This document shows, piece after piece, positions 10,196-21,523 of a DNA stretch of 64,000 nt. The DNA is from Primulina eburnea (lineage: Eukaryota > Streptophyta > Magnoliopsida > Lamiales > Gesneriaceae). The translations under genes and the position numbers were made by a program. Position 1 is the stretch's first letter. Every line of letters begins with the position of its first letter. A model generated the notes under the pieces. The model had not been told where the DNA came from. It did no database searches and saw nothing but the letters and a program-made list of their open reading frames with translations. The stretch lies in NCBI RefSeq assembly GCF_022965805.1, contig NC_133103.1:46642047-46706046 (forward strand), written 5' to 3'.

Positions 10196-10949
10196 GAGTT
10201 GGTATCTTGTGATACGATCTCATTAATCTTTATTTATGAGATATTCACAATAAAAAGTAATACTTTTAGGCAGCGTTTGGTTAAAATAAACTAATGATTA
10301 GTATGTAAATTATAAAAAAAATGATTGTCGTAAAAATGTAATATATGGTATAAAATAGTATTTTGTTTGGTAAAATTTTTAAGTGTAGGATAATTTTGAA
10401 TTTTTTGATGAAAGTATTAAATTGCTTTTTACTCTTTTTTTTCTTTCTTCCACTCCGAAGGCGGCGGTCGGCCGGAGGCGGCGGCGGCAGCCGGCGGGGG
10501 ATGTCGGCGGTGGTCGGCCAGAAGCGGAGGTGGATGCCGAAAACGGCGGCGACAGTGGTCGACGGCTGCCGCGGCCGGCGAAGGTGGTCGGCCTTTGGCG
10601 GGATTGCCGGTGGGCGGTCGGAAGAAGGAACTGGTGGTGAATTTGAATTTAGGAGAAGGGTAAAATTGGAAAAATATGATGTATTAAGAGTGGAAATAAT
10701 CCTAGGGGTGATGAATTATTATTTTAACCTACCTAATATAACATAATCATTCATAGGAGGGATTGACTTGGTTAAATAAAAAACGAACCAAACAAGTGAT
10801 TAGGTAGGTTTTAAAAAAATAAACCTACCTAATACTGCAAACCAAACGCAGCGTTAGCATAAAAAGTAATATTTTTTCTTGAATGACTCAAATAAGAGAT
10901 ATGTTTCATAAACTATGACCCGTGAGACCGTCTCATATAAATTTATGCC
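10196..10949 (-). repeat. GAGACGGTCTC MITE split by a Harbinger-like MITE
   Basis: The two halves, 10196-10268 and 10854-10949, join into a normal reverse-oriented copy of the family seen at 18677-18858. Imperfect 9-bp flanks (AATTTGAGG and AATTTGGGT) agree with the family's 9-bp duplication. Confidence 0.8.
10269..10853. mobile_element. PIF/Harbinger-like MITE with GC-rich core
   Basis: Terminal inverted repeats GGCAGCGTTTGGTT and AACCAAACGCAGCG (12 of 14 pairing) with a TTA duplication at 10266-10268 and 10854-10856. The intact target, ACTCTTAGCATAAAA, is visible in sister copies of the invaded repeat (18755-18775), which confirms both ends. The outer parts are AT-rich; the core at 10450-10640 is very GC-rich with CGG/GGC repeats and could be a captured host fragment or simple sequence. 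No transposase. Confidence 0.85.
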
Positions 10950-11097
10950 AATTTGGGTTTCGTTCTCTAAGTTAATGGTTTTTTTTCCCAATTTGGGTTT
11001 CGTTATCTATAAAAAAAATTAATTTGTCGAAAAAAAATTTAGAAAATGATAAAATTATTTTATATTGTCCACTAGACCATTTTGTTTAAATTCCCAG

Positions 11098-11912
11098 ACA
11101 GGGCCGTGCCTATTAAGAGGCAAATTAGTCAAATGACTCAGGCACATCTCTTTTTTGGGGCCCAAATTTTTTTAAAAAAATATTATATATAATACTAGTT
11201 ACTAGATAGCCCAAAACCAAATATTTATTAAATAGAACTTGCTTAGCATGTTATCGATTTATTCCTCAATCTTTCCCAATATTCATCTGCAGACAAGCCT
11301 TAATCGACTCTAGTCGTTGCGTCGTCTCTAGGTTTGATTGAAAGACCCGTGAGGAGCTATAAGTCTATTTTCTTGTATTTGCTTTGTTCGAACTTCTAAT
11401 TTTTTATTGTAGTTTTTTACTTTTTTCGGGGCTTTATGTGATATCTAAAATCTCAGCTTTTTGACTAAAGTTTTGGTGGATGTAATGCTTATCCGACTTT
11501 CAAATGCTCATATTACTTGTAAAATCTTGTTGACTGTCCTGGTCACAGTAGCAAGTGCAGAGCGAAATTTCTCAAAGATAAAGCTCATCAAAACTTTTCT
11601 CCGATCAACAATGTCACGAGAAAGATTGAATGGATTGGCTGTGTTATTGATCGAGAAAGAAATTACTAAACAACTTGATTATACAGACTTATTTAGTATT
11701 TTTAGCTCTAAAACTGTTAGGCGGGTTGTTTTTTAGTTAACATTTTGGACATGTTTGATATTTTTATTCTTTTAGTTTTTTATATTGTCTTTGACGTATT
11801 GATTTAATTTGAAAATTTTCCATGGAACTAAAAAAATGCGAACACACATTATGATTCAGATGTCTCTTTTTAAAATTAGACTCAGGCCTAAATATTGTTA
11901 GGATCGGCCCAA
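11098..11912 (+). mobile_element. hAT transposon relic with dimerisation domain
   Basis: Ends ACAGGGCCGTGCC and GGATCGGCCCA are imperfect inverted repeats, flanked by an 8-bp duplication ATTCCCAG (11090-11097 and 11912-11919; the exact boundary is ambiguous by one base). Inside, 11461-11736 reads through ILLTVLVTVASAERNFSK, KLIKTFLRSTMSRERLNG and LLIEKEI, the C-terminal dimerisation block of hAT transposases of the zinc finger MYM/TTF type. The rest of the transposase is missing, so this is an internally deleted, non-autonomous copy. Confidence 0.85.
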
Positions 11913-11919
11913 TTCCCAG

Positions 11920-12260
11920 GCACTTGATTTTGTATTCCTACTTACGTCTAGGATGAACAATATTGCAATTAGATTGAAATAACTGTGAAAATAAAATTCA
12001 AAATTCGTATTTTTTATGGGGAAAAAAAACTTCACTCGTTTTATTCAATTCAGTTTTGGTTATTTTCTAATATAATCTAAAAATTAAAATATACTAAAAT
12101 GACCAAATTTTTTATATATAAAGAAGCCATTTTTTATTATGGGGCTATTATATTTTCACCTTTCCCTGGATTTTGAATGTTCTTGTTTGGTTTTACAATT
12201 TTTTCTAACTTTTAAAAATATTAGGTTAGTTCTATCACTCACGAAAAGTATCGATTTTTC
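11920..12260. other. AT-rich spacer
   Basis: No feature recognised. Confidence 0.4.
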
Positions 12261-12443
12261 AATGAAAAATCTAGTCAACTCGATTTGCATTATTTGATTC
12301 CGTCGATAACCAAATGATTCGAATGCGCACCGTGGTACGTACACCCATTGCAATGAAAAATTAAGTCAAATCGATTTGCGGTATTTGATTTCGTCAATAA
12401 CCAAATTAACCGAATGCGCACCCTGGTACATACACCCCATTGC
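12261..12443. repeat. Tandem duplication of about 92 bp
   Basis: Unit 12261-12351 and unit 12352-12443 share ATGAAAAAT, GATTTG, ATAACCAAAT, CGAATGCGCACC and CCATTGCA in order. No coding meaning seen. Confidence 0.85.
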
Positions 12444-12891
12444 ATACAATATGCAAAGCAATAAATTTCAAAGTTCAAAATTAGGTTACTTCTCCACAAT
12501 ACAAAAAATCTTCGAAAAAACGCGAGGTCGGAGATTTATCGATCCCACAACATGAACTCGAACGCCATATTTCAAAAAAAAATTGACACATTTGAAATTG
12601 TTATATCATAAATTATACATATTCCTATAACATCATTTTCTTCCGGGAGCTATGCGCGCATGTTCAGTCTTATTCATGTCTCGTGGAAATTCCTGCAGTC
12701 ATTAATAATTCAATGTAGAATTAAGTTCATGAAAAAATTAATAATAAATAGTATTAAATGTTCAATTTTGTCTCTACGTTAATGACTTAAAGATACAAAC
12801 ACGTACAATAAAATTGGTTTTATTTTCTCCTAAAAAAAATGGTTCTATTTTTTAAAAAATAAAATAAAATATATATACGAATATGATTATT
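12444..12891. other. AT-rich spacer
   Basis: No gene or repeat recognised. Confidence 0.4.
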
Positions 12892-13110
12892 GGCAAAAAC
12901 TTGTACGAGAGGTCTAATTGATCGTATTTTGTGAGATTGATCTCTTATTTGGATCATCCATGAAAAAATAAGCGTAATACTTTTTATTGTGAATATCGGT
13001 AAATATATTACTTTTTATGTTACGAATATTACTTTTTATTGTGAATATCGATAGGGTTGACCCATCTCAAAGATAAAGATTCGTGAGACCGTATTACAAA
13101 AGACCTACTC
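12892..13110 (+). repeat. GAGACGGTCTC MITE copy, with internal duplication
   Basis: Forward copy from GGCAAAAACTTG to GACCTACTC. The middle block TTACTTTTTATTGTGAATATC is partly repeated, making the copy longer (219 bp) than the norm. Confidence 0.8.
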
Positions 13111-13803
13111 ATGATTATTATATTTATGTATGCATGAACATACATTTTAAGTATGACTAAACGAAAGAAAGTATTTGTACGTGAATTCAAGATATACTAG
13201 AAAATAAAACCTCCTAGTCGTGTATATGTGTGAAAATATAAAACAAATTATTTTAATTATTTCTAAGTAGTGAATATTTACTCGTAAATTAATTTGTCGA
13301 GCATAATAATCATTCACTGATTTGGTGTACAAACTTTTAATTTTCGGCTATTTTGTCCAATTGCTGACATGACACCATGACGAATCAGCAATTGTCGATC
13401 TCATTCTAGTATTTTCCGATTTTATATCAGCAATACGACCAAAATATTCGAAAATTAATAGTTTTAACGTACCAAAACCAAACATTGAAAACTTATTTAA
13501 CCAAAATCCAAAAGTGAACAAGTCAGTCAACGAAAAAACTATTTCCCCTTATTTTTTCTGTAAGTTAAGGTTATGTTTTGACAACACGTTTTCGATGTCT
13601 TGATACGCGTAAGTTTATCTATTTTTCGGTTTGGTTCTTTGAATAATCAATATTTGCTTTTCGTCCTAAAAAGATCAAATAAAAAAAATACGCCTACATA
13701 AGATTATGTGGTATTGATTAAGCCCAAATACAAATTTATGTGTTATTTTCTTTTTAATATATTCAAACTATATGATAAGGTATAATTGATACGAGAAAAC
13801 AAA
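13111..13803. other. Spacer 3' of the proline-rich gene
   Basis: Should hold the last exon and 3' UTR of the minus-strand gene at 13816-16199, but I could not identify them. Otherwise AT-rich. Confidence 0.35.
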
Positions 13804-13815
13804 TTAATGACCTAC

Positions 13816-16199
13816 CTTGTGTTTGCTAGCCATACCCAACGAGCTCTTGGGCGCCATTCCAAAGCCAGGACGCTCGTTCATGGAACCATGCAATTTAATC
13901 TTCCCTACTCTTTCTCCACAGCTTGAAACAATCCTTGCTTTCTCATCCATGGAAACATTCATTTTCATCTTCCCTTGTCTCTGCTCAGCATTCGAAATTC
14001 TTGCATTCATCAACTTCTCCACCATTCGACTGCCTACAACTTGTGTCCCGTTCGCAGTTTGGTGGGAAACCTTACCATAAGTTTCAGCTTTTCGACCTCG
14101 AGTCACATTCGGTGAGCACGATTGTCGGCTGCTTCTTGCTTTCGTACTAGTATCAGCTTGCTTAATTTGTGGGATTGATTCGTTTTGGTTGCTTGGCCGT
14201 CCTCTGGTTGCTGATTCTGGCCGATTCGTTGTTCTGAGATTAGCCGGTGTTTCGTCCGGAAAACCATGGACTTGAGCTGCGATTCTCGGCCTCACAGAAG
14301 GAGATACCACTCTACTCTTAGGATTTGTTGTACTCGGCTTTGTGACTGCCTTTAACATGCTTTTTGTAAGGTTTGAAGCTAAGAAATTTGGCTTTGTTTC
14401 CTCCATACAAGTGTGGGGATTAGTTTTGGACTTTGGGAGTGGAATGGTTTGGATTTGGTTGACGGGAATAGGGGTGGTTTTCATGGTTTTCTTGTCTGTA
14501 AATGAAATGCTTGGTCTGCCATTTGGGGTTTTGTATGCTCTTGGAGGAACATTCTTGGGGTTTGAATTAGTGTTGGATCTTGTGTTTGCACTTTTATCCT
14601 TCCCTGAAAACTGATCACATACAGTATTTTTTGTTGGCAGAATATATATTAAATTGGAACCGATAATAAAATTTATTAGGGTAGAAACACTCGGGAGTAG
14701 GTCTCTTGTGATACGGTCTCACGAATCTTTGTCCGAGTAATGACAGGGGATGACAAGTTATTGTCACATGTCCGACATCATATCAATACTCCAACTAAAA
14801 TCACATTAATTAATGTTATGAAACATCATATCCTAACATGATGTTAACATTCTAATAAAAATTAAAAAAATAGATTAAATATGCGCAAAAAAAAACGAAT
14901 TTATCGCACTGAAACCAAATTTTAAACAATTACAATATCAAAAGTCTGTATATCTAAGATCCTTGCGAACCTGACTCGTTGTCATCCCTACCGCTTATAA
15001 GTTTTTTCACATATTTTTTTTCGCTATTCTCTAAAATCATTGGGGGGCCAAATGTGATCTTTTTCAATATGGTATCCATGATAACATATTTTTTGCCACA
15101 TCCTAAAATTTTCAAATTTTCACTTTCTTCCTTGCGTAACATATTTTGATCATCGACATGAATGGTGAATTCATTAAAAAAAAATATAAAATCTCGATGA
15201 AAAACTGACCCTTGAAAGAGGCTGGAGGATAGGTATCTCCTTTTGCATGACCATTTCTTGCCCGTTTGTTTCCATTTCTAGTGATGCAAATAGAGGTGTG
15301 GCTGGTGGTGTTTTTAACCTATTCCATTCAAATTCAAATTCAAATTCAAATTCAAATTTTTTAAGAGGATAATGTAAACTTTTTTTTCACGTCGAACATG
15401 GTTGACATGTCTGACAGAAATTAAGATATACTACAAAATTTTGATCAATCAGAGGAGCAAAAACCTATATACAACAATTTGTCTAAATACTAGTATATAT
15501 ATACAGTGGCGGAGCTACATGCTCTTGTATCCGGGCTTTAGCCCGGTTGGCCATTTTTTTTAAAAAAAAATTATGTGTAAATTTGTATAATTTTGAAATA
15601 ATATGAAATTAGCCCGGTAGATCAATTCAAAATATTACAAAATTCAATAGTTTAAAATTCTAGCTCGAACAGAGTCATATTTCTGACTTCGCCACTGTAT
15701 ATATAATATATGATTCAGAAACTACTTCATGATTTAGTACCAGTTGTAGTCGTTTTTCGCGGTCGCCTCGCCAAGAAATTCAAGTCCCGTCCCTTTTCTC
15801 CCGATGGACTCCATTCTATACAGCCCATAGTTTCCTAAAATGATTCAGAAACTAATTCATGCATGATTTTGCATGTTTCTAAAACGGATTCGGTTTCGGT
15901 TTTTGACAGAATTTTTTATCGGGTTCAACTGGAACGATCGATGATATTTTATTTTTATTTAAACAGATAATACTTTTTAGGAAAATGAAAGCATCAAAAA
16001 CTGAACATGAGAAATATATATATATATATATTTTACCATTTGCATCGAATTCATCGGAAACAGGCTGAAGAAGGCTAACCGATTCTTTCCCACGCTTCTG
16101 TATATCTCGGAAGAATGAAAGCTCTTCGTCCCTATCCTTCGAACAATCCGAAATCTTCTTCGGTCTCATCACGCCACGGAAACCATCCCTCTTGTTCAT
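13816..16199 (-). CDS. Basic proline/serine-rich protein gene (At2g40070/BPP1-like family)
   Basis: At least three exons on the minus strand. Exon 1 (16199-16037) starts ATG and encodes SFFRDIQKRGKE then LLQPVSDEFDANG, ending at a GT donor. Exon 2 (about 15330-15210) encodes KTPPATPLFASLEME. Exon 3 (14610-13816) starts after a CAG acceptor and encodes SRVVSPSVRPRIAAQVHGF, DETPANLRTT, RPESATRGRPSN, RQSCSPNVTRGR and SRMVEKLMNAR, ending KHK at an AAG/GTAGGT donor. These are the conserved blocks of a plant family that includes Arabidopsis At2g40070, reported as a microtubule-associated basic proline-rich protein. The protein is intrinsically disordered and basic. Oddities: the exon 1/exon 2 phases do not agree with any acceptor I can see, a (TTTGAA)n microsatellite sits at the start of exon 2, an hAT MITE lies in intron 1, and the last exon is not found. 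It may be a decaying gene. Confidence 0.75.
14693..14739 (-). repeat. Fragment of the GAGACGGTCTC MITE family
   Basis: Only the GAGTAGGTCTCTTGTGATAC end and the first half-palindrome are present, in intron 2 of the proline-rich gene. Confidence 0.7.
15330..15359. repeat. Hexanucleotide microsatellite (TTCAAA)n
   Basis: About five units. Read on the minus strand in the exon 2 frame it would encode Glu-Phe repeats, so length changes by whole units keep frame. It lies where the exon 2 acceptor should be. Confidence 0.85.
15504..15697. mobile_element. hAT-type MITE, CAGTGGCGGAG family (copy 1)
   Basis: Inverted ends CAGTGGCGGAGCTA and TTCGCCACTG, flanked by the 8-bp duplication TATATATA (15496-15503, 15698-15705). 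Interior has the AGCCCGG blocks shared with copy 2 at 51160-51352. It lies in intron 1 of the proline-rich gene. Confidence 0.85.
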
Positions 16200-16473
16200 G
16201 CTCTCGACGAGCGATTTCGCACTTGTTTTTTTTTTTTAATCCTTAGTGAATTCTAATATGGTATCGGAGAAATCTATGTTCTATATAAATTAAATTGAAA
16301 GATGAAATATTTTTGTACATAGTGTAGTATAAAACAAGGATGAGAAGCCGGCAGAATTGGAGATGGAATATTCAAGATTAGGTTGATGATAGATTCTCAT
16401 ACGTTCGTGCATTTGGCAATGTTTGTGGCACTGCAGGCATGGCATGATTCCTTTAATCTCGAAAATATTATTT
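16200..16473. other. Upstream region of the proline-rich gene
   Basis: Presumed promoter/5' UTR of the minus-strand gene. No clear TATA box or other motif can be assigned. Confidence 0.35.
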
Positions 16474-16597
16474 AGTAAGTCTTTTGTGATACGTTCTCAC
16501 GATTTTTTATTCATTAGACGAGTTAGTCCTTCCCATATTGACAATAAAAAGTCTCAAAAAATTGACTTGGGACATCGTCTCACAGAAGTTTTTGTGA
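16474..16597 (-). repeat. Degenerate GAGACGGTCTC MITE copy
   Basis: Reverse copy, about 124 bp, with GTGATACGTTCTCACG and CGTCTCACAGAAG ends recognisable and a deleted middle. Confidence 0.65.
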
Positions 16598-16755
16598 ATA
16601 TTATTTTAGTGTCTTAAATTAAGACTTATATTTGGATAGGAAAGTTGTTTTTAAAAAAAGAATCCTGAAAAAGAATCTGATGTTGATTTAGTGTCTTAAA
16701 CTACTGTAGGGAATTGTTTACACAGGTAAGGAGTTCCCAATGTTGATTCTAGCAA

Positions 16756-16913
16756 GACAAAAATTTGCGTGAGACGGTCTCACGAGTCGTATTTTATGAG
16801 AAGAATCTCTTATTTGGGTCACCCTGAAAAAGTATTACTTTTTATTGTGAATATCGGTAAGATTGATCGTCTCACAGATAAAATTCATGAGACGTCTCAC
16901 AATAGACTTACTC
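16756..16913 (+). repeat. GAGACGGTCTC MITE copy with exact 9-bp TSD
   Basis: Forward copy. The flanks are TTCTAGCAA at 16747-16755 and 16914-16922, a perfect 9-bp duplication. The middle lacks one AGTATTACTTTTTATG unit. Confidence 0.9.
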
Positions 16914-16922
16914 TTCTAGCAA

Positions 16923-17734
16923 TATCTGATGGGCCCACCAGCTCTCACCCAATCATTGGTTGCCGCACGGTGGACGGTTATTTCACGTGATACAACAACA
17001 CTCGACAACTAGTAACTTAGCACAAATTACTACACCGACTAATTGAAGTAGTACCTGAATTTTATCACGAACGGAAACTGAGGCAGCGATATGCAACAAG
17101 GAGGCAAGCAATATTATGTATAGGCATATGGGCATGCAATTGGTTTGCAACTTGGCATACAAGAAGACACTCAAATTAGTGTCTAGCTTAGTTAGGCTAT
17201 GCGAGAGGCCATCGAGCCATTTAATAGGCCATACGAAAAGCCAACCGATCCACTTAATTAGGCCATGGGAAAGGCCGAACGACCCACCGTCAGATTGTGT
17301 CTAATATTATAGGAAAATAACAAAAAAAGGAAATCCCAAAAGGTAGGTTAGCCTATGTGAGCAATTTTCTTCGGCATGTCGCACTCACACACGAGTCCAA
17401 CGTTTTCAGTACAAATCACGCCCTTGATTTGCACCCATTGCGTAGACGCGTGCGATTTCAGTACAAATCCGATGAATTGTGGTCGGGTCTAAGTCAAAAT
17501 TATTTGAAACATTGGAATACATGTAAATGATGGAAATATAAATAAAATTGGGATGGAAATATTTATATAGTTTTAAAACAAAAGTAATGTTTGTAAAACT
17601 CCATCCAATATATTTAGTGAATGGTGATTGGTAGAATTAGCCCACAAACTTCTTAACATGTGCCAGTAAGAATTAGAAAATGGGTCATTTAGCAAAAGCC
17701 CATAATAATAAAGACTATAGTGGACAAAAAAAGC
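16923..17734. other. Spacer with short tandem repeats
   Basis: No gene seen. It holds the three-unit tandem repeat at 17193-17290 and otherwise unremarkable sequence. Confidence 0.4.
17193..17290. repeat. Three tandem units of about 33 bp
   Basis: Units start TAGGCTATGCGAGAGGCCAT (17193), TAGGCCATACGAAAAGCCAA (17225) and TAGGCCATGGGAAAGGCC (17259). Confidence 0.75.
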
Positions 17735-18078
17735 ATATCGGTCACACCTACCGTACACATATATGTGAGCACCGATGAGGTGTCACTCATCTATTGGATG
17801 TGATGACACTCGTCTATTGAATATATAATTTGTAGGCAAAAACTTGTGTGAGACGGTCTCACGGATCGTATTTTGTTAGACAGATATCTTATTTGGGTCA
17901 TCCATGAAGAAGTATTACTTTTTATGCTAAGAGTATTACTTTTTATTGTGAATATCCCATATCACTGATAAAGATTCGTGAGACCGTCTCCCAAGATACA
18001 TACTCTAATTTGAATATGTTTCATTGCATTCAATATATGAGTGTCATATCAGTTGTTGGCATATATATATAGTTTTGT
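17735..18078. repeat. Relic of the long-TIR MITE family, split by a GAGACGGTCTC MITE
   Basis: Parts 17735-17834 and 18006-18078 carry the motifs of the element at 40446-40637: GTACACATATATGTGAGCA, GTGTCACTC, CATATATATATAGTTTTG. The inserted copy is at 17835-18005. Confidence 0.55.
17835..18005 (+). repeat. GAGACGGTCTC MITE copy inside another MITE
   Basis: Forward copy from GGCAAAAACTTGTGTGAGAC to ATACTC. The flanks TAATTTGTA (17826-17834) and TAATTTGAA (18006-18014) match at 8 of 9 positions. Confidence 0.88.
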
Positions 18079-18667
18079 TATTCTGTCCCCACCAACCATG
18101 TCAATCTTTTTGTCTACTAATGAAATGTCACTCGTCTATTGTATATAAAATTTTGGTATGATTCATCATATCTAATAGATTATTAATAACACGTCGAATC
18201 GAGACTAGATGAAGATCAACGATAACTTTAAATTTTCAAAAAGTCAATAAAATGATAAAATACCATAAAATGTGATATAATTTAGTTTGATCTCGTCATC
18301 CAAAATACTGATCAATCTTGAGTCAGGTTGTTGAATCTTTTTTAAACCCCAAAATATTTTGATTTAATTATTTTAATTAATTAAAAATAATATCTTTCTT
18401 TTTATTAGATTAGTAGTCAATAATGGAATCATATCAAACATTAGGGATTATTTAAAATTCAGTCCAGATATGCAGAATCTTGGTATATCGGTCTTCCTAT
18501 GATAAATATGAAAACCTAACAAATATATTATAAATAAAGAATAAAAAATTTAATAAAACTTTCGTAGTTAAGTTCTAAACTTGAAGTCTTGAATTTTATT
18601 AATTTTATTTTAAATATTTTCTAAAATTTAAAATAAGCTAGAGAAGACGTGATGATTGATACTCTAT
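18079..18667. other. AT-rich spacer
   Basis: No gene or recognised repeat. Confidence 0.4.
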
Positions 18668-18676
18668 TTATTAAAA

Positions 18677-18858
18677 GAGTAGGTCTCATGTGCGACCGTC
18701 TCACGGATCACAATCTGTGAGACGGGTCAACCCTACCTATATTCACAATAAAAAGTAATACTCTTAGCATAAAAAGTAATACTTTTTCATGGATTATCCA
18801 AATAAAAATTCGTCTCACAAAATACGACTCGTGAGACCATCTCACACAAGTTTTTGCC
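18677..18858 (-). repeat. GAGACGGTCTC MITE reference copy, exact 9-bp TSD
   Basis: Best-preserved copy, 182 bp. One end is GAGTAGGTCTC, the other (on the minus strand) GGCAAAAACTTGTGTGAGA. A GTGAGACSGTCTCAC palindrome lies near each end, and the centre has two AAAAAGTAATAC blocks. Target duplication TTATTAAAA at 18668-18676 and 18859-18867 is exact. A 9-bp duplication is the usual size for Mutator-like elements; there is no coding capacity. Confidence 0.92.
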
Positions 18859-18902
18859 TTATTAAAATATGTTTTTTTTTATGGAGTATATAAATATTCA
18901 CA

Positions 18903-19085
18903 AGCAAAAACTTGTGTGAGACGATCTCACGGGTCGTATTTTATTAAACGGATCTTTTATTTGGGTTATCCATGAAAAAATATTACTTTTTATGCTAAGA
19001 ATATTACTTTTTATTGTGAATATCGGTAGGGTTAACCAATTTCACAGATAAAGATTTGTGATACAGTCTCACAATAGACCTACTC
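18903..19085 (+). repeat. GAGACGGTCTC MITE copy, exact 9-bp TSD
   Basis: Forward copy of 183 bp. Duplication ATATTCACA at 18894-18902 and 19086-19094 is exact. It lies only 45 bp from the previous copy, in opposite orientation. Confidence 0.92.
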
Positions 19086-19094
19086 ATATTCACA

Positions 19095-19255
19095 AAAAGT
19101 TGCTACACGATCTCAAAGATCAATTTTATGATACAAATCTTCTATTTGGGTCATCCATAAAAAATTATATAGTTTATACTAAATATATTATTTTTTTATT
19201 TTAAATATAAACATAATTGATTAATCTCATAAATAAAAATATATAAAATCGTCTG
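19095..19255 (+). repeat. Strongly decayed GAGACGGTCTC MITE copy
   Basis: TTGCTACACGATCTCAAAGA, CTATTTGGGTCATCCAT and later blocks can still be aligned; the 3' part is mutated to AT-rich sequence. Confidence 0.55.
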
Positions 19256-19612
19256 CTTATATACATTTTATAATGATATATTACTAATTTATAACACAAG
19301 CTCCCACACACTTTATATAATTTAAAGTAAGGAATCTATCGAAACAACTAGATTAGCCAATAATTTACAGTTTAAATAATGCACGCACACAAATTAATGT
19401 GCTTGGGTAAGGGTCTTCCTTATTCGTGCGTCATATATAACCCAAAATAATTTAAATTTCATGCTAAAAATATTTTCTAATAAATTTCAATTTTAAGCTC
19501 AGATTTATGTCTTTCAAATTACGAGACCTCAACAATTTTGAAATTCATTCAGATATTATTTTATCAGTATACATCAAAAAATAGTTTTGAAATATTAAGT
19601 TATTTTCAGTAT
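19256..19612. other. AT-rich spacer
   Basis: Nothing recognised. Confidence 0.4.
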
Positions 19613-19760
19613 TAGGTCTATTGTGAGACGAATCAACTCTACTCGTATTTACAATAATAAGTAATACTTTTGACATAAAAAGTAATATTTTTTCATGACT
19701 TACTCAAATACGATATCTATTTCACAAAATTGACTCATTAGATCATCTTACAAATTTTTT
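19613..19760 (-). repeat. Diverged GAGACGGTCTC MITE copy
   Basis: Reverse copy lacking the first palindrome; TTGTGAGACGAATCAACTC and AAAAAGTAATATTTTTTCAT are recognisable. Confidence 0.7.
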
Positions 19761-20013
19761 TTGTTTATTTTCAAAGATTTTCTTAGAGACATGACCTTAT
19801 AGAAAGTAAAAATATCATATATTATATATTTAAGATATCAAAATATCGGAAAATTTTTCAAAAGTTTCTCTCACGCACATCATATACATGTTATTTTATA
19901 AAAAAATATTATCATGTATGTGGGTGTTTTTTCGTTTTTTGTTTGTTTTTTTTTACAATACGTTGTTGTTTTATGTTTTTGATATGGGTTTTTTTTAATT
20001 ATATTTTTCCTGG

Positions 20014-20260
20014 GAGTATGTCTCTTGTGAGACGGTCTCACGAATCTTTATCTGTGAAATGGATCAACCTTACCAATATTCATAATAAAAAGTAGACGGT
20101 CTCACGAATCTTTATCTATGAGATGGGTCAACCCTACCAATATTCACAATAAAAAGTAATATTCTTAGCATAAAAAGTAATATTTTTTCATTGATGATCT
20201 AAATAAGATATATGTCTCACAAAATACGACTCGTGAGATTGTCTCACACAAGTTTTTGCC
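20014..20260 (-). repeat. GAGACGGTCTC MITE copy with internal tandem duplication
   Basis: Reverse copy of 247 bp. The block GACGGTCTCACGAATCTTTA to AATAAAAAGTA occurs twice (about 20031-20093 and 20094-20157), which explains the extra length. Confidence 0.88.
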
Positions 20261-21377
20261 TTTTTTCCCGGAGTGATGGAATAACCCCGGATGTATTACA
20301 ATTAAATATTCAAAATAAATCAGTTTATACAAGGTTTTAAGATCAAAGTTTGGAAAATCAAAACTCAAATACGCGAATTTAATGACTTTTTTTGGTAGTT
20401 TTTCCTCCTACGCATGTAAAATTTACCGGATAGTCGCAAATATAACCTCTTATTACCATTTTTTTAAAAAAATTGAAGATATGTCATATAAAAATAAAAA
20501 TATATGGCTAGGATTCTTATAAAATATAATATATTTGACGTCATTCTCCCAATTTTTCGGGGAAACGAACACATTTATTGATTTACATATGCTTCTACCC
20601 GTACAGGCGAGAGGCCTGTTTCGATCGTATGATGCAAGAATCTTTTTTGTTCGAACTAAAATATTCATTTTTATTTACTAATTAATTAATTATTACACCA
20701 TAGCCCACCAAAATAAAATAACTATTGCATTATTTAATCTGAAAAGTGGTAATGGAGCTCCATCAACCTGCATCACAATTTTTGACATTGATAATTGATA
20801 GAGGAATCTTATAATAAATTATTAAATACAATAATAATATATAAAGTCTTGGTATCTTGAATTAATTAATTAGGGCGCAAACAGTATTGATTGTAGTAAC
20901 AAATCGATTTTAATACAAGATTAGATCTTGAATAAGAAAAAATATTTACGTTATATATTAATGTAATTATGACAATGTGGGATCATCCAGAGCCGGAGTC
21001 AGGATTTTAGTCAGTTTAGAGAACAATATTCAATAATTAATAAAACATAAAAATGGCAACGGTTAATTGACAACCATAAAAATGTCTCAAAGTTCAAATA
21101 CAAGCTACAAACAGTCAGAAACATCTGTTAGTTGATGTGAAATTCCAGAGAAATGATGAAGAACAACGCATATAGATTCTTCAATAAAAAAATACGATAT
21201 AAAATATAAACCTTACATTCGAAAAATATGTATAAATTCATTCCTTGTCGCAAAACAGACACGAAATTTAAAAACAACTGAATGATAGAAGAACGTTGAA
21301 AAAAAAAAAACTAACTTAAATTCGGTGAAAATCTGAATTTTGTAGAGAATATGAAAGATGAAATAATAAGTAATTTA
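20261..21377. other. AT-rich spacer
   Basis: No gene seen on either strand; short ORFs here are AT-rich chance frames. Confidence 0.4.
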
Positions 21378-21440
21378 TTGGTTGGTTGGACAACAACAAT
21401 ATGAGAATCGACTATAGATTTGTAAATTATTAATAACTAT

Positions 21441-21523
<83 letters not shown>

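Noticed and set aside
10363..10746. 127-codon frame across the Harbinger-like MITE
   Set aside because: It starts in the AT-rich arm and crosses the GC-rich core with no recognisable protein; considered as cargo, not as a gene.
13817..14614. Plus-strand frames of 75-90 codons
   Set aside because: Antisense of exon 3 of the proline-rich gene, which has the family motifs.
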